A stretch of 19,160 nucleotides of DNA. Origin: Puniceicoccales bacterium. GTDB lineage: Bacteria > Verrucomicrobiota > Verrucomicrobiia > Opitutales > UBA953. Shown here piece by piece: positions 8,148 through 15,710 of the stretch (position 1 is its first letter; each line of letters begins with the position of its first letter). A program made the position numbers and the translations under genes. The notes beneath the pieces were generated by a model, which searched no databases, was not told where the DNA came from, and was given only the letters and a program-made list of their open reading frames with translations. The stretch covers positions 1 through 19,160 of the forward strand of contig JAITPT010000075.1 in the NCBI GenBank assembly GCA_031289285.1, in the 5' to 3' direction.

Positions 8148-9038
8148 ATGCCCACCAAAGCCCAAGCCCAAGCCGAAGCTCTCCGCCAACACACGCGTTT
8201 CGATTGGTCTGTGAAACGCCTCTTGCGCAACAAAACCAATTACGTCGTGCTCGACGGCTTTCTCACGGCACTTCTCGGCGAACCCATCAAAATGCTGTTG
8301 CTCTTGGAAAGTGAGGGCAGCAAGGGGACCGCCAACTCCAAATCCAACCGCGTTGACCTGCCCGCGCAAGACAGCCTCAAGCGCAAAATCATCATCGAAA
8401 TCCAAAATAGCACAGAACTCGACTACTTCCACCGTATGCTTTTCGGCACCGCAAAGGCGGTTGCAGGGTTCACAAAACAAGACGAGGGCTACGGTGAAAT
8501 CGGCAGAATTTTTTCCGTCAACATCGTCTATTTCGATTTGGGGCATGGCAGCGATTACGTCTATCGCGGGCGCAACGAGTTTCGCGGCGTTCACACAAAC
8601 GACATCTTGGAAAAGCCAAACACCCCAAAAACACCCCAAAAACCCAAAACAAACCGTAAACCACAAAGCACAGACCGCAACCCAATGAACGACAACTACT
8701 CGCAGCATCTCCATCGCATTTCCGAACCCTCAGTTCGGAGAACAGCGTCGCAATCTTTGACTATTTCTGAACAAATGTTTAATTTACCACTACCCCAGAA
8801 CTCGCGTAGTTGCAAGCACTTAGGAAACAACAAAATAGTTTCCATCCGCTTTCAAACGGAAGTGCGTCGCCTTGTCCCGCAGACTGCCAAGTCTGCTTGG
8901 TGCGTAGCGGCTTTTCTCCCACCCCACATCTCGCGTCAGCGAGCGAAGCGGGCAAGTGCCCCTCCCACCTCCTCTTCCTCCCACTACCCACCCCTCCCGC
9001 ACCTACCGCACCCACTACCACTCACCACACAACCATGA
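8148..9038 (+). CDS. Degraded PD-(D/E)XK nuclease-family transposase (Rpn/PDDEXK_2-like)
   Basis: Residues 1-155 resemble the Rpn/PDDEXK_2 family of recombination-promoting nucleases: a DNA-cleaving restriction-endonuclease fold, mostly in mobile or multicopy genes. The nuclease core is present: Asp70 in NRVDLPAQD, then Glu84 and Gln86 in IIIEIQNSTELDYFHRMLFG (the D...ExQ pattern), with the helix EIGRIFSVNIVYFDLGHG after it. Homology stops around GVHTNDILE (near 8612). The rest of the frame is proline/lysine-rich low-complexity sequence from A/C-rich repeats (two caccccaaaaa units, 8621-8642) and hairpins. The reading frame nevertheless stays open to a TGA at 9036-9038, overlapping the next ATG as ATGA. 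Most likely the true C-terminal half was lost and the open frame is fortuitous, making this a pseudogene. The start at 8148 excludes the upstream 9-bp repeat. No inverted repeats of an insertion sequence were found. Confidence 0.7.
   Translation: MPTKAQAQAEALRQHTRFDWSVKRLLRNKTNYVVLDGFLTALLGEPIKMLLLLESEGSKGTANSKSNRVDLPAQDSLKRKIIIEIQNSTELDYFHRMLFGTAKAVAGFTKQDEGYGEIGRIFSVNIVYFDLGHGSDYVYRGRNEFRGVHTNDILEKPNTPKTPQKPKTNRKPQSTDRNPMNDNYSQHLHRISEPSVRRTASQSLTISEQMFNLPLPQNSRSCKHLGNNKIVSIRFQTEVRRLVPQTAKSAWCVAAFLPPHISRQRAKRASAPPTSSSSHYPPLPHLPHPLPLTTQP
8721..8896. repeat. Run of small palindromes ahead of the glycan locus
   Basis: Three hairpins lie in the non-conserved tail region: tccgaac/gttcgga (8721-8739, 7-bp stem), an imperfect tccg-ttt/aaa-cgga around 8843-8860, and gcagact/agtctgc (8879-8896, 7-bp stem, loop gcca). 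A gcgagcgaagcg motif follows near 8940. No U-tracts follow. They resemble interspersed repeat debris rather than terminators. Confidence 0.55.
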
Positions 9039-10252
9039 ACGAACCCATTCTCACCTATCCTAACAGCAGGGAGTTTTCCCTACGCCCAGAAACAGAGTCC
9101 TCCGTCGCCATCGTCATGCGCACAAAAGACCGTCCGGTCTTGCTCGTCCGCGCTATCTGTAGCGTCATAAATCAAAACTTCACCGATTGGCACCTCTTCA
9201 TCGTCAACGACGGCGGAGACCCCGCCGCCTTAGAAGAAACAATAAAACCGTATTGGAAAAAACTTGAAGGAAAGGTGTCCATAATAAATAACAAAGATTC
9301 TACGGGAATGGAGGCTGCGAGTAATGCCGCAGTTAGCGCAATCCTCGAATTTAATAGCGCGAGAATATCTTCAGGAGTTGGAATACGACACTTTTCTTTT
9401 TGCGTAATACACGATGATGACGACTCGTGGTATCCCGAATTTTTATCAGAAACCGTTTCATTTTTAAGAAACGAGGAAAATTCGCGAATAGGGGGCGTTT
9501 GCACACAAGTGACGGTGGTCGAAGAAAAAATGCACGAAGATTCCGTTTGGTATTTGAAAGAATACCCCTATGTTCCGCATTTTTGTCCTGATAATTTTTG
9601 GGAAATGCTCAAGAGAAACCAAAGTGTGCCCATTGCATTTTTGTTTCGCACCGAAATGATTGATATGTCCGGCTATTTTAATTCAGGATTACCAGTATTG
9701 GGAGATTGGGATTTCTTTTTGAGATTTTTCCTACACGCCGATATTGGATTTATAGACAAGCCATTGGCATATTACCACCAACGAGTTGGTCTGGTGAACG
9801 ATCCAAACGGGAACAGTGTGATTGCTAAAGAAACTCTTCATCAAAACTGTTTGAAAAAATATGAAGCTGCCATTTATAGAAAATCAGTCGGTGAAAACTC
9901 TGGCGCATTTGGCATCTTGTTCGCTCTCGCAAACTTCGAGAAACGGCTCGGAGATGTCAACTGGTGGACAAATGAAAAATTGGACAATGTTAACAGAGAA
10001 ATCGGGGTACTCCATTGGAAATTAGATAGAATACTACAAGTACTAAATGTTGGAAACTACGGAATACCAACAAAGAAGAAGAAAACACTTCTTAAAAAGA
10101 TTGATTCATTTTTTTACCAAAACCTCTTCAAGCACGTCCTGAAGCTATTCAATATCCCGCCGCCGGAACAAAAGAAGAGCTTCATAAAACGCTTGGACTC
10201 ATTTCTTTACCAACTCTTTTTTCGTCATCTTCTAAATCTCTTTAAGAAATGA
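9035..10252 (+). CDS. Family 2 glycosyltransferase with duplicated C-terminal amphipathic segment
   Basis: A 405-residue GT-A fold glycosyltransferase that would transfer a sugar from a nucleotide donor during surface-glycan synthesis. It has the opening strand SVAIVMRTKDRP (23-34), SVINQNFTDWHLFIVNDG (43-60), the metal-binding acidic run HDDDD (126-130) and the probable catalytic base in VLGDWDFF (221-228). Residues 349-373 and 380-404 are two copies of one basic, hydrophobic pattern (KKTLLKKIDSFFYQNLF and KKSFIKRLDSFLYQLFF), predicted amphipathic helices that could attach the protein to the inner membrane. The start at 9035 is chosen because upstream codons translate repeat DNA. It is the first gene of the AT-rich locus and overlaps the next gene by 4 bp (ATGA), so translation is likely coupled. 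Donor and acceptor unknown. Confidence 0.88.
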   Translation: MNEPILTYPNSREFSLRPETESSVAIVMRTKDRPVLLVRAICSVINQNFTDWHLFIVNDGGDPAALEETIKPYWKKLEGKVSIINNKDSTGMEAASNAAVSAILEFNSARISSGVGIRHFSFCVIHDDDDSWYPEFLSETVSFLRNEENSRIGGVCTQVTVVEEKMHEDSVWYLKEYPYVPHFCPDNFWEMLKRNQSVPIAFLFRTEMIDMSGYFNSGLPVLGDWDFFLRFFLHADIGFIDKPLAYYHQRVGLVNDPNGNSVIAKETLHQNCLKKYEAAIYRKSVGENSGAFGILFALANFEKRLGDVNWWTNEKLDNVNREIGVLHWKLDRILQVLNVGNYGIPTKKKKTLLKKIDSFFYQNLFKHVLKLFNIPPPEQKKSFIKRLDSFLYQLFFRHLLNLFKK

Positions 10253-12348
10253 ACTCCCTAAACAAATTTATAAATCAAATTCCGCCCAACGGAATTCTCT
10301 CGTTAGATATATTCGACACGGCCATAACACGCGCCGTAGCGGTGCCGACACATCTGTTTGCCGTGATGCAGGGGCGATTGCTCGACAAATACGGAAAACG
10401 CTTCAACGGCGGTTTGTTCAGAAACTTCATCGAAGAGCGGCTGTTGGCAGAAAAAAACTCGCGCCTCAATGGCGGCACTGTGCGAGCAGAGACTTCACTC
10501 GATTTGATATATAAAAAACTCGCCGAAACTAACAAAAATATGCTCCCTTTTGTTGAAGAAATCAAGGCACTGGAAGTCGAAACCGAACTCGCAGAAGCAA
10601 GAACTATCCCCGAAATCAAAACTGTTTTCGACGCCGCGTTGGCACGAGGCATAAAAATCGTTTTTACTTCCGATATGTATCTGCCTCTGAACGTGATTGA
10701 AAAAATGTTAAAAAAATGTGGATATTCTGGATACGAGAAAATCTATTTATCCTCCTCCCTGCAAAAAACAAAAAGTCAAGGTGAATTGTGGGATTTGATA
10801 GCGGAAGACGTAGAGGCAAAAAGAAAGGTGTTCCATATTGGCGACAACGTCTGGTCGGATGTGCGCCAAGCGCGAGAAAGAGGCGTCACCGCATTTCATT
10901 TCAAAAAATACTCGGAAGGACAGAAAAATTATGCGGGCTTCGACGAAGCAATCGTTCCGTTATCGCGTCTTATCGCCAAAAATAAATTACGAGAAACATC
11001 CTCCAATGCCGATTTGCCCGAACAAAACGATAACCCGTCCCTCGCAATTGAAACTATTGGGCGAACGCATATCGCTTTGCTTTACGGAAGTTTTATAAAA
11101 TGGATTGACGAGCAAGCACGTTTGCACGGAGCAAAAACAATTTATTTCTTCTCCAGAGATGGTTGGATTTTGAAACGAGTATGGGAATCCTGCCTAAAAC
11201 GCGGGTTGGTGTCAAAAGAAATCCGAATTGAGTATGCGGAGGTGTCGCGGAAAGTGCTCTTTAACGCCGCGATTACAAAAGTTACTGATGAGGTAATTGA
11301 CTTTATTCTTAGCGGCGGCGAACCCAATCGCCCAATCCGAATGTATTTAGAGCGCATCGGTATCCAAATAACAGAGGAGGTAGAAGAACAGGTAAAAAAG
11401 TTTTTCCCAACATTGGAGGCACCTATTCCTTATATAGCCTGGGAGAACGTCCCTGCACGAGGGTTGTTGCGCACATTGGAAAAAGAAATTCTCGCTGCCG
11501 CAGAGAAACTGCGTGCGCGCTCATTGGGCTATTTACGCGAAAAGGGATTTTGCGACATTTCAGAACCGAAAATGATTGTTGATTTGGGCTGGAACGGAAA
11601 TATGCAAAAAGCACTGTTGGCGCTGTTAAACATTGAAGAAAAATACCCCAAAGAAAACATTATCGGACTTTACGCAGGTCTCTTCAGAGGGGCACAGCGA
11701 AATACACATCGGAGCGGCTTCATGCAAGGAATGTTTTGCACAGAATTTGGCTCCAACGAAAAAGAAAGACGTCTGGGAACTGGCGTCCAGTTCTTAGAAC
11801 TTGTGCACGCCGCGCCGCATGGCTCCGTGACGGATTACAAAATCTCCGATGTCCGAGGAAATTATGAAGCGGTGTTTGTCGAAAACAAATCGGAGATGGA
11901 GTTATACAGTAGCCGTATTGGCCCTATGCAAGAAGCAGCAATCAAAGCATTAGAGGAAGGGCTTGCCGACGGAACTATTGTGTGGGACGCATTAACTCCC
12001 GATATATACAGAGCAGTTTTTAGCGACATCGTCCTCTTTCCTTCTAAAATCGAAGTTCAAGAACTCGCTCTATTTTCTCACGTGGATGGGTTCGACCATA
12101 CAGGCGAAAGTGTCACCCTTGTCCCAGAGGAAATACCGACAGATTTAGATTCTGCAAACTCTCTGCTGTGGCGACGTTGGGGCGCTTGGATTTCCGGAAT
12201 CATAATCTCATGGATAACAAAGAAAACACTCTCAAAAGAGATACTTCTAACTTTATTAGAAACGCATGGCCATCTTGGAAAAGAATGGAAAGACTATTGC
12301 AAGTATCTTATCAACAAGACATTTAACAACGAAAACAACGAACAATAG
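10249..12348 (+). CDS. Large HAD-superfamily protein of polysaccharide loci (COG5610-like)
   Basis: A 699-residue protein whose N-terminal third is a haloacid dehalogenase-type phosphatase domain: motif I SLDIFDT (18-24, Asp20 and Asp23), motif II VFTSDMY (138-144), a Lys near 173-175, and motif IV HIGDNVWSD (196-204). The C-terminal part has a second set of motifs, YFFSRDGWILKRVW (299-312), IVDLGWNGNMQKAL (443-456) and FLELVHAAPHGSVTDY (515-530), which I associate with COG5610 predicted hydrolases in O-antigen and capsule clusters. A phosphatase or phosphotransferase role in glycan assembly is inference. No signal peptide or membrane segment, so cytoplasmic. It overlaps the preceding glycosyltransferase by ATGA and lies 34 bp before the next gene, consistent with one operon. 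Confidence 0.8.
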   Translation: MNSLNKFINQIPPNGILSLDIFDTAITRAVAVPTHLFAVMQGRLLDKYGKRFNGGLFRNFIEERLLAEKNSRLNGGTVRAETSLDLIYKKLAETNKNMLPFVEEIKALEVETELAEARTIPEIKTVFDAALARGIKIVFTSDMYLPLNVIEKMLKKCGYSGYEKIYLSSSLQKTKSQGELWDLIAEDVEAKRKVFHIGDNVWSDVRQARERGVTAFHFKKYSEGQKNYAGFDEAIVPLSRLIAKNKLRETSSNADLPEQNDNPSLAIETIGRTHIALLYGSFIKWIDEQARLHGAKTIYFFSRDGWILKRVWESCLKRGLVSKEIRIEYAEVSRKVLFNAAITKVTDEVIDFILSGGEPNRPIRMYLERIGIQITEEVEEQVKKFFPTLEAPIPYIAWENVPARGLLRTLEKEILAAAEKLRARSLGYLREKGFCDISEPKMIVDLGWNGNMQKALLALLNIEEKYPKENIIGLYAGLFRGAQRNTHRSGFMQGMFCTEFGSNEKERRLGTGVQFLELVHAAPHGSVTDYKISDVRGNYEAVFVENKSEMELYSSRIGPMQEAAIKALEEGLADGTIVWDALTPDIYRAVFSDIVLFPSKIEVQELALFSHVDGFDHTGESVTLVPEEIPTDLDSANSLLWRRWGAWISGIIISWITKKTLSKEILLTLLETHGHLGKEWKDYCKYLINKTFNNENNEQ

Positions 12349-12382
12349 CCACACGCTACACAAGCTTCCGCCTACCGAAAAT

Positions 12383-15300
12383 ATGAGCAACGAAAACCTA
12401 AACAACGAACAAGAGTCACCCACCGAGCCAACGATAATTGACATCTTTGGTTGCTGTGTTTCTATTGACGTCTTTATGCACCCTGCGAGGAAAGAACGCG
12501 TCAAACAAGATGGAATTATCCGAGTAGGCGAAAATGCATTTAGACAAACAATACTATCGTCTGTGCAGCCCCCTTTGAATATCGACGTAGATGAATCAAA
12601 TCTCTACTACGCGACAAATGTCAACAAAAAGATGTTGGACGTATTGTTTAATAAAAAATTTTTCCACCATCGCAACGAAGAAAAAAAATATCTGTTATTA
12701 GATTTAACTGCAGAACGTTACAATGTCCTTCTCTTTGACGATTTTATTATAGACAAAAATGAAGTTGTTCTTGATAGTGGATTTCTTAAAGAGAAAAAAT
12801 ATTCTGAAAAAAAGAAAATTGACTACATATATGAGAATCCTGTAGAATACAGAGGAGCATTCAAAAAGTTCTGTGACTTTCTCCAAGAATATTATGGTGC
12901 CGAAAATGTAATGGTCAATAGAACGTATCTTGTTGACGAATACATAAATAAAGAGGGTGATGTTGTCAGGTTCTCTGACGACGCCGTGCGCTATCATCAC
13001 GAGTCGAATATCATCTTGGATTGGAGTTATGAAATGCTCATCAACCACCTTCCGGGCTGCACAGTTTTTGAGATGCCGGCAAAGACATGCGCCTTTGAAA
13101 ACTATCCGTGGGGATTGAGTGCTTTGCATTATGAAATGAGTTTCTTAGATGGATTATATGAAAAAATTTGTAAATTTGTTAAAGATAGAGCAGAGCAAAA
13201 AAACGCGAAAAATGAGAAACAAAATTCACATCCCTTGGTTACGGTCGTTACGCCTTACCTCGGCGAATGTTCAGTGTCTTGCGCCGAGATAGAGGAAACG
13301 GTAGATAGCATTTTGAAGCAGACGTTCCGAAATTTTGAATGGATAATTGTGGACGGCGGTAGTGGAAACCAAAGTGTAGAAGCATCTTCTCTTTTCTCCG
13401 AATGTTCCAAAGTCGCCGCAGAGAAAAGAGTGCCCCTGAAATTTCTCGATTGCGAATTAACGGCGGGTTTAGACGTGCTACGAAATGCCGCCATAAAAGA
13501 GGCGTCCTGCGAGTTCATCATGTTCGTAGATTTCGGAGATGTCCTAAATCCAACCGCAATCGAGAAATTTTATTGGCATCTATTGACTCACCCCGAATTA
13601 AGTTTTGTAGATGCTTGGACGGCGACACCCAGCGAGGGTGAACATCACATCCGCCGCCAAGGGTTTTGCGACGGCGCAAAGTTTTTATCCGAGAACCTTT
13701 CCCATTCGGTTGTAATGTTGCGCAAAAAAATTGCCTTACAGGTAGGCGGCTATGAAGCCACGCAGGACAACGCTTGCGCGGACTGGCTATTTTGGATAAA
13801 ATGTGCATCCCTTGGTTTTTGGGGCACCACTCTCGAAGAAACTCTGAGCAAAAAAATTGAAAACCCACGCGAAAACGATTTAGCCAAAACCTCCGAAGCA
13901 AAACATTTTGACATTGGGTATCTCTCGTCCCGTAGGGGCGCAATGTCGGTAGCACGGGGTTTCAACCCCGTGTTGGAGTCACCCCCATCCCCGCGTCCCG
14001 TAGGGACGCAACCTATTGCCGCTGTCGCGTCCCTACGGGACGAACTCCGCCGACGCAGTGCATTTTCAGGTGTGGCTTTAACCAAAACCTCCGAAGCGGA
14101 CCTGCTCCTTTTTAAGAATACCTTGCAAGCAAAGTTCCCCAATTTATCCGAGACAAAATTTCCAAACCCGACGCCGGAACAACGGACGCCTCATCAACTT
14201 GTGAACTTAGACGTCCCTCGGGCAAAACAAGTGCGCAAATTAAAAAAGCGATTGTTGCTAATTGTCCCACATTTCGAGATGGGCGGGTCGGACAAGTGGA
14301 ATTTAGATGTGATTAAATATCTCGACAAAAATTGGGAAATAACCTTGGTGTCAACCTACCACGATAAACATACCTCGAATTGTTGGTTGGAACGTTTCGA
14401 GGAGTTCACGAGCGATATACATATTCTCCACCAGTTTATTCCGTTTGCAGATTATCCACGATATTTACTTTGGCTGTTGCAAACAAGAGACCCCGATGTT
14501 GTCCTCATAACACACAGCCAGTTTGCTTATTCTATGTTGCCTGTCTTGCGGGCATATTTTCCACAAATTCCGTTTGTGGACTATGTTCACATTGAAGAAG
14601 AGTTTTGGCGGAGCGGTGCCTATCCTTTGGATTCCGTGCGGCATTCGAGTTCCCTCGTCTATACAGGGGCAACGTCCAAGCATCTAAAGAATTGGATGGT
14701 CGAAAGAGGAAAATTGTCCGACAAGATAAAAACAATTTACATAAACGTAGATGTAAATTATTGGTGCCGTGCTTCCGACACGAACACTGCGGACGAATTG
14801 AAAAAACGCTTAAAGATACCGAAGAAATACGCAATAATTTTATATATTTGCCGCTTTGTTGATCAAAAACAACCGGACGTTTTTGTGAAAACGGCGGAAT
14901 TGATGTTGGAGAAAATTCAGCACTGCCACGTCTTGACTGGCTTAGTTTCGGATGTAACCTTCCTTATCGCCGGAAAAGGAGAAGAAAGATACGAGAATAT
15001 AATTCGAGATTTAGCAGAAAAATATCCTAAAAACGTTCGCTATCTCGGCCCACAAACATCGGAAGAGGTGAAATCATTGTTGCATATAGCGGACATCTCT
15101 TTTCTCCCTTCGCGTTCAGAGGGAATTTCGCTTGCGTTTTATGAAGCGATGGCGATGAGTGTAGTTCCAGTAGGAGCAAAAGTCGGCGGACAAGCGGAAT
15201 TAGTAACGCCCGAATGTGGCATTTTGATTGAGAGAAAAAGAGGAAATCGCTCAGAGCAAGAACAAAAAAATGCAGAAGCCGAACAATATACTTCAGAGAT

Positions 15301-15700
15301 GCTAACGCTTTTATCTAATCCGACGCGATTGGACAAAATGCAATCAGCGGCGCGAGCACGAATTGAAGCGCATTTCCGAATTGAGCAAATGGGCGAGCAA
15401 ATGGAAACGTTGCTTGAGGACGCAATAAAAACAGCCAAAACCGAAGTCGAAAAGGGTAAGCCCGCCTTGCAAATAGAAGATGCCAAGGGCTATGCCAGCG
15501 AAATCTTAGAGCAATATCGGCTTTTACACTTGGCAGACTATCTATGGGGCACGCGGCAAGACTCCCCGTCGCAATCGCTCCCAGCAGCCCTATCCGAAAA
15601 AGACACAGAATTAATCCGCCAATTCCGAAACAGTAGCATCTCCCCAAAGTTTTCAAAAACCAAGCGAGGCACCCTCCGCTTTCTCTTAAAACACCTATAA
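12383..15700 (+). CDS. Tri-domain DUF6270 - GT2 - GT4 glycosyltransferase
   Basis: A 1105-residue cytoplasmic fusion protein. Residues 18-265 resemble DUF6270, a family of unknown function found with glycan genes (IIDIFGCCVSIDVF at 18-31, YLLLDLTAERYNVL at 103-116). Residues 284-490 are a GT-A family 2 domain: VTVVTPYLG (286-294), FEWIIVDGG (318-326), the metal site FVDFGD (381-386, DxxD rather than DxD) and the base region ADWLFWIK (466-473). Residues 620-1010 are a GT-B family 4 domain: LLLIVPHFEMGGSDKW (624-639), LIAGKGE (861-867) and the EX7E motif (Glu913, Glu921). The linker (about 491-615) contains in-frame palindromic repeats. Two catalytic domains suggest consecutive addition of two sugars. 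The start at 12383 is chosen because upstream codons overlap the preceding gene in another frame. Confidence 0.85.
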   Translation: MSNENLNNEQESPTEPTIIDIFGCCVSIDVFMHPARKERVKQDGIIRVGENAFRQTILSSVQPPLNIDVDESNLYYATNVNKKMLDVLFNKKFFHHRNEEKKYLLLDLTAERYNVLLFDDFIIDKNEVVLDSGFLKEKKYSEKKKIDYIYENPVEYRGAFKKFCDFLQEYYGAENVMVNRTYLVDEYINKEGDVVRFSDDAVRYHHESNIILDWSYEMLINHLPGCTVFEMPAKTCAFENYPWGLSALHYEMSFLDGLYEKICKFVKDRAEQKNAKNEKQNSHPLVTVVTPYLGECSVSCAEIEETVDSILKQTFRNFEWIIVDGGSGNQSVEASSLFSECSKVAAEKRVPLKFLDCELTAGLDVLRNAAIKEASCEFIMFVDFGDVLNPTAIEKFYWHLLTHPELSFVDAWTATPSEGEHHIRRQGFCDGAKFLSENLSHSVVMLRKKIALQVGGYEATQDNACADWLFWIKCASLGFWGTTLEETLSKKIENPRENDLAKTSEAKHFDIGYLSSRRGAMSVARGFNPVLESPPSPRPVGTQPIAAVASLRDELRRRSAFSGVALTKTSEADLLLFKNTLQAKFPNLSETKFPNPTPEQRTPHQLVNLDVPRAKQVRKLKKRLLLIVPHFEMGGSDKWNLDVIKYLDKNWEITLVSTYHDKHTSNCWLERFEEFTSDIHILHQFIPFADYPRYLLWLLQTRDPDVVLITHSQFAYSMLPVLRAYFPQIPFVDYVHIEEEFWRSGAYPLDSVRHSSSLVYTGATSKHLKNWMVERGKLSDKIKTIYINVDVNYWCRASDTNTADELKKRLKIPKKYAIILYICRFVDQKQPDVFVKTAELMLEKIQHCHVLTGLVSDVTFLIAGKGEERYENIIRDLAEKYPKNVRYLGPQTSEEVKSLLHIADISFLPSRSEGISLAFYEAMAMSVVPVGAKVGGQAELVTPECGILIERKRGNRSEQEQKNAEAEQYTSEMLTLLSNPTRLDKMQSAARARIEAHFRIEQMGEQMETLLEDAIKTAKTEVEKGKPALQIEDAKGYASEILEQYRLLHLADYLWGTRQDSPSQSLPAALSEKDTELIRQFRNSSISPKFSKTKRGTLRFLLKHL
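13879..14097 (+). repeat. 21-bp direct repeats bracketing the inserted linker
   Basis: The sequences at 13879-13899 and 14077-14097 are the same 21 bp with one difference (position 5, g or a) and encode LAKTSEA and LTKTSEA in the same frame. They are 198 bp (66 codons) apart. The segment between them holds all the palindromic repeats of this gene. It could be a long target duplication or the trace of an in-frame segmental duplication. Confidence 0.9.
13926..14042 (+). repeat. Palindromic repeat cluster inside a coding sequence
   Basis: Three copies of one 15-bp palindrome occur in 117 bp: cgtcccgtaggggcg (13926-13940, one mismatch), cgtcccgtagggacg (13994-14008) and its exact reverse complement cgtccctacgggacg (14028-14042). 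Between them is a second hairpin, cacggggtt/aaccccgtg (13953-13972). The block is far more GC-rich than the surrounding gene, yet is read through in frame, encoding about residues 515-554 of the tri-domain glycosyltransferase, rich in Arg, Pro and Ser. It falls in the linker between the GT2 and GT4 domains. Confidence 0.9.
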
Positions 15701-15710
15701 ACCACCCAGT

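Noticed and set aside
8615..8653. Telomere-like caccccaaaaa repeats
   Set aside because: Only two units with degenerate continuation in a low-complexity tail; far from any replicon end that I can recognise.
8757..8785. TTGACT followed 17 bp later by TAATTT, a possible promoter for the glycan locus
   Set aside because: The -35 is good, but the -10 matches the consensus at only three of six positions, and such pairs occur by chance in this more AT-rich stretch.
13926..14042. CRISPR-like array from repeated cgtcccgtagggacg
   Set aside because: Only three copies, unevenly spaced, one of them inverted, and all within a coding frame; no cas genes are present.
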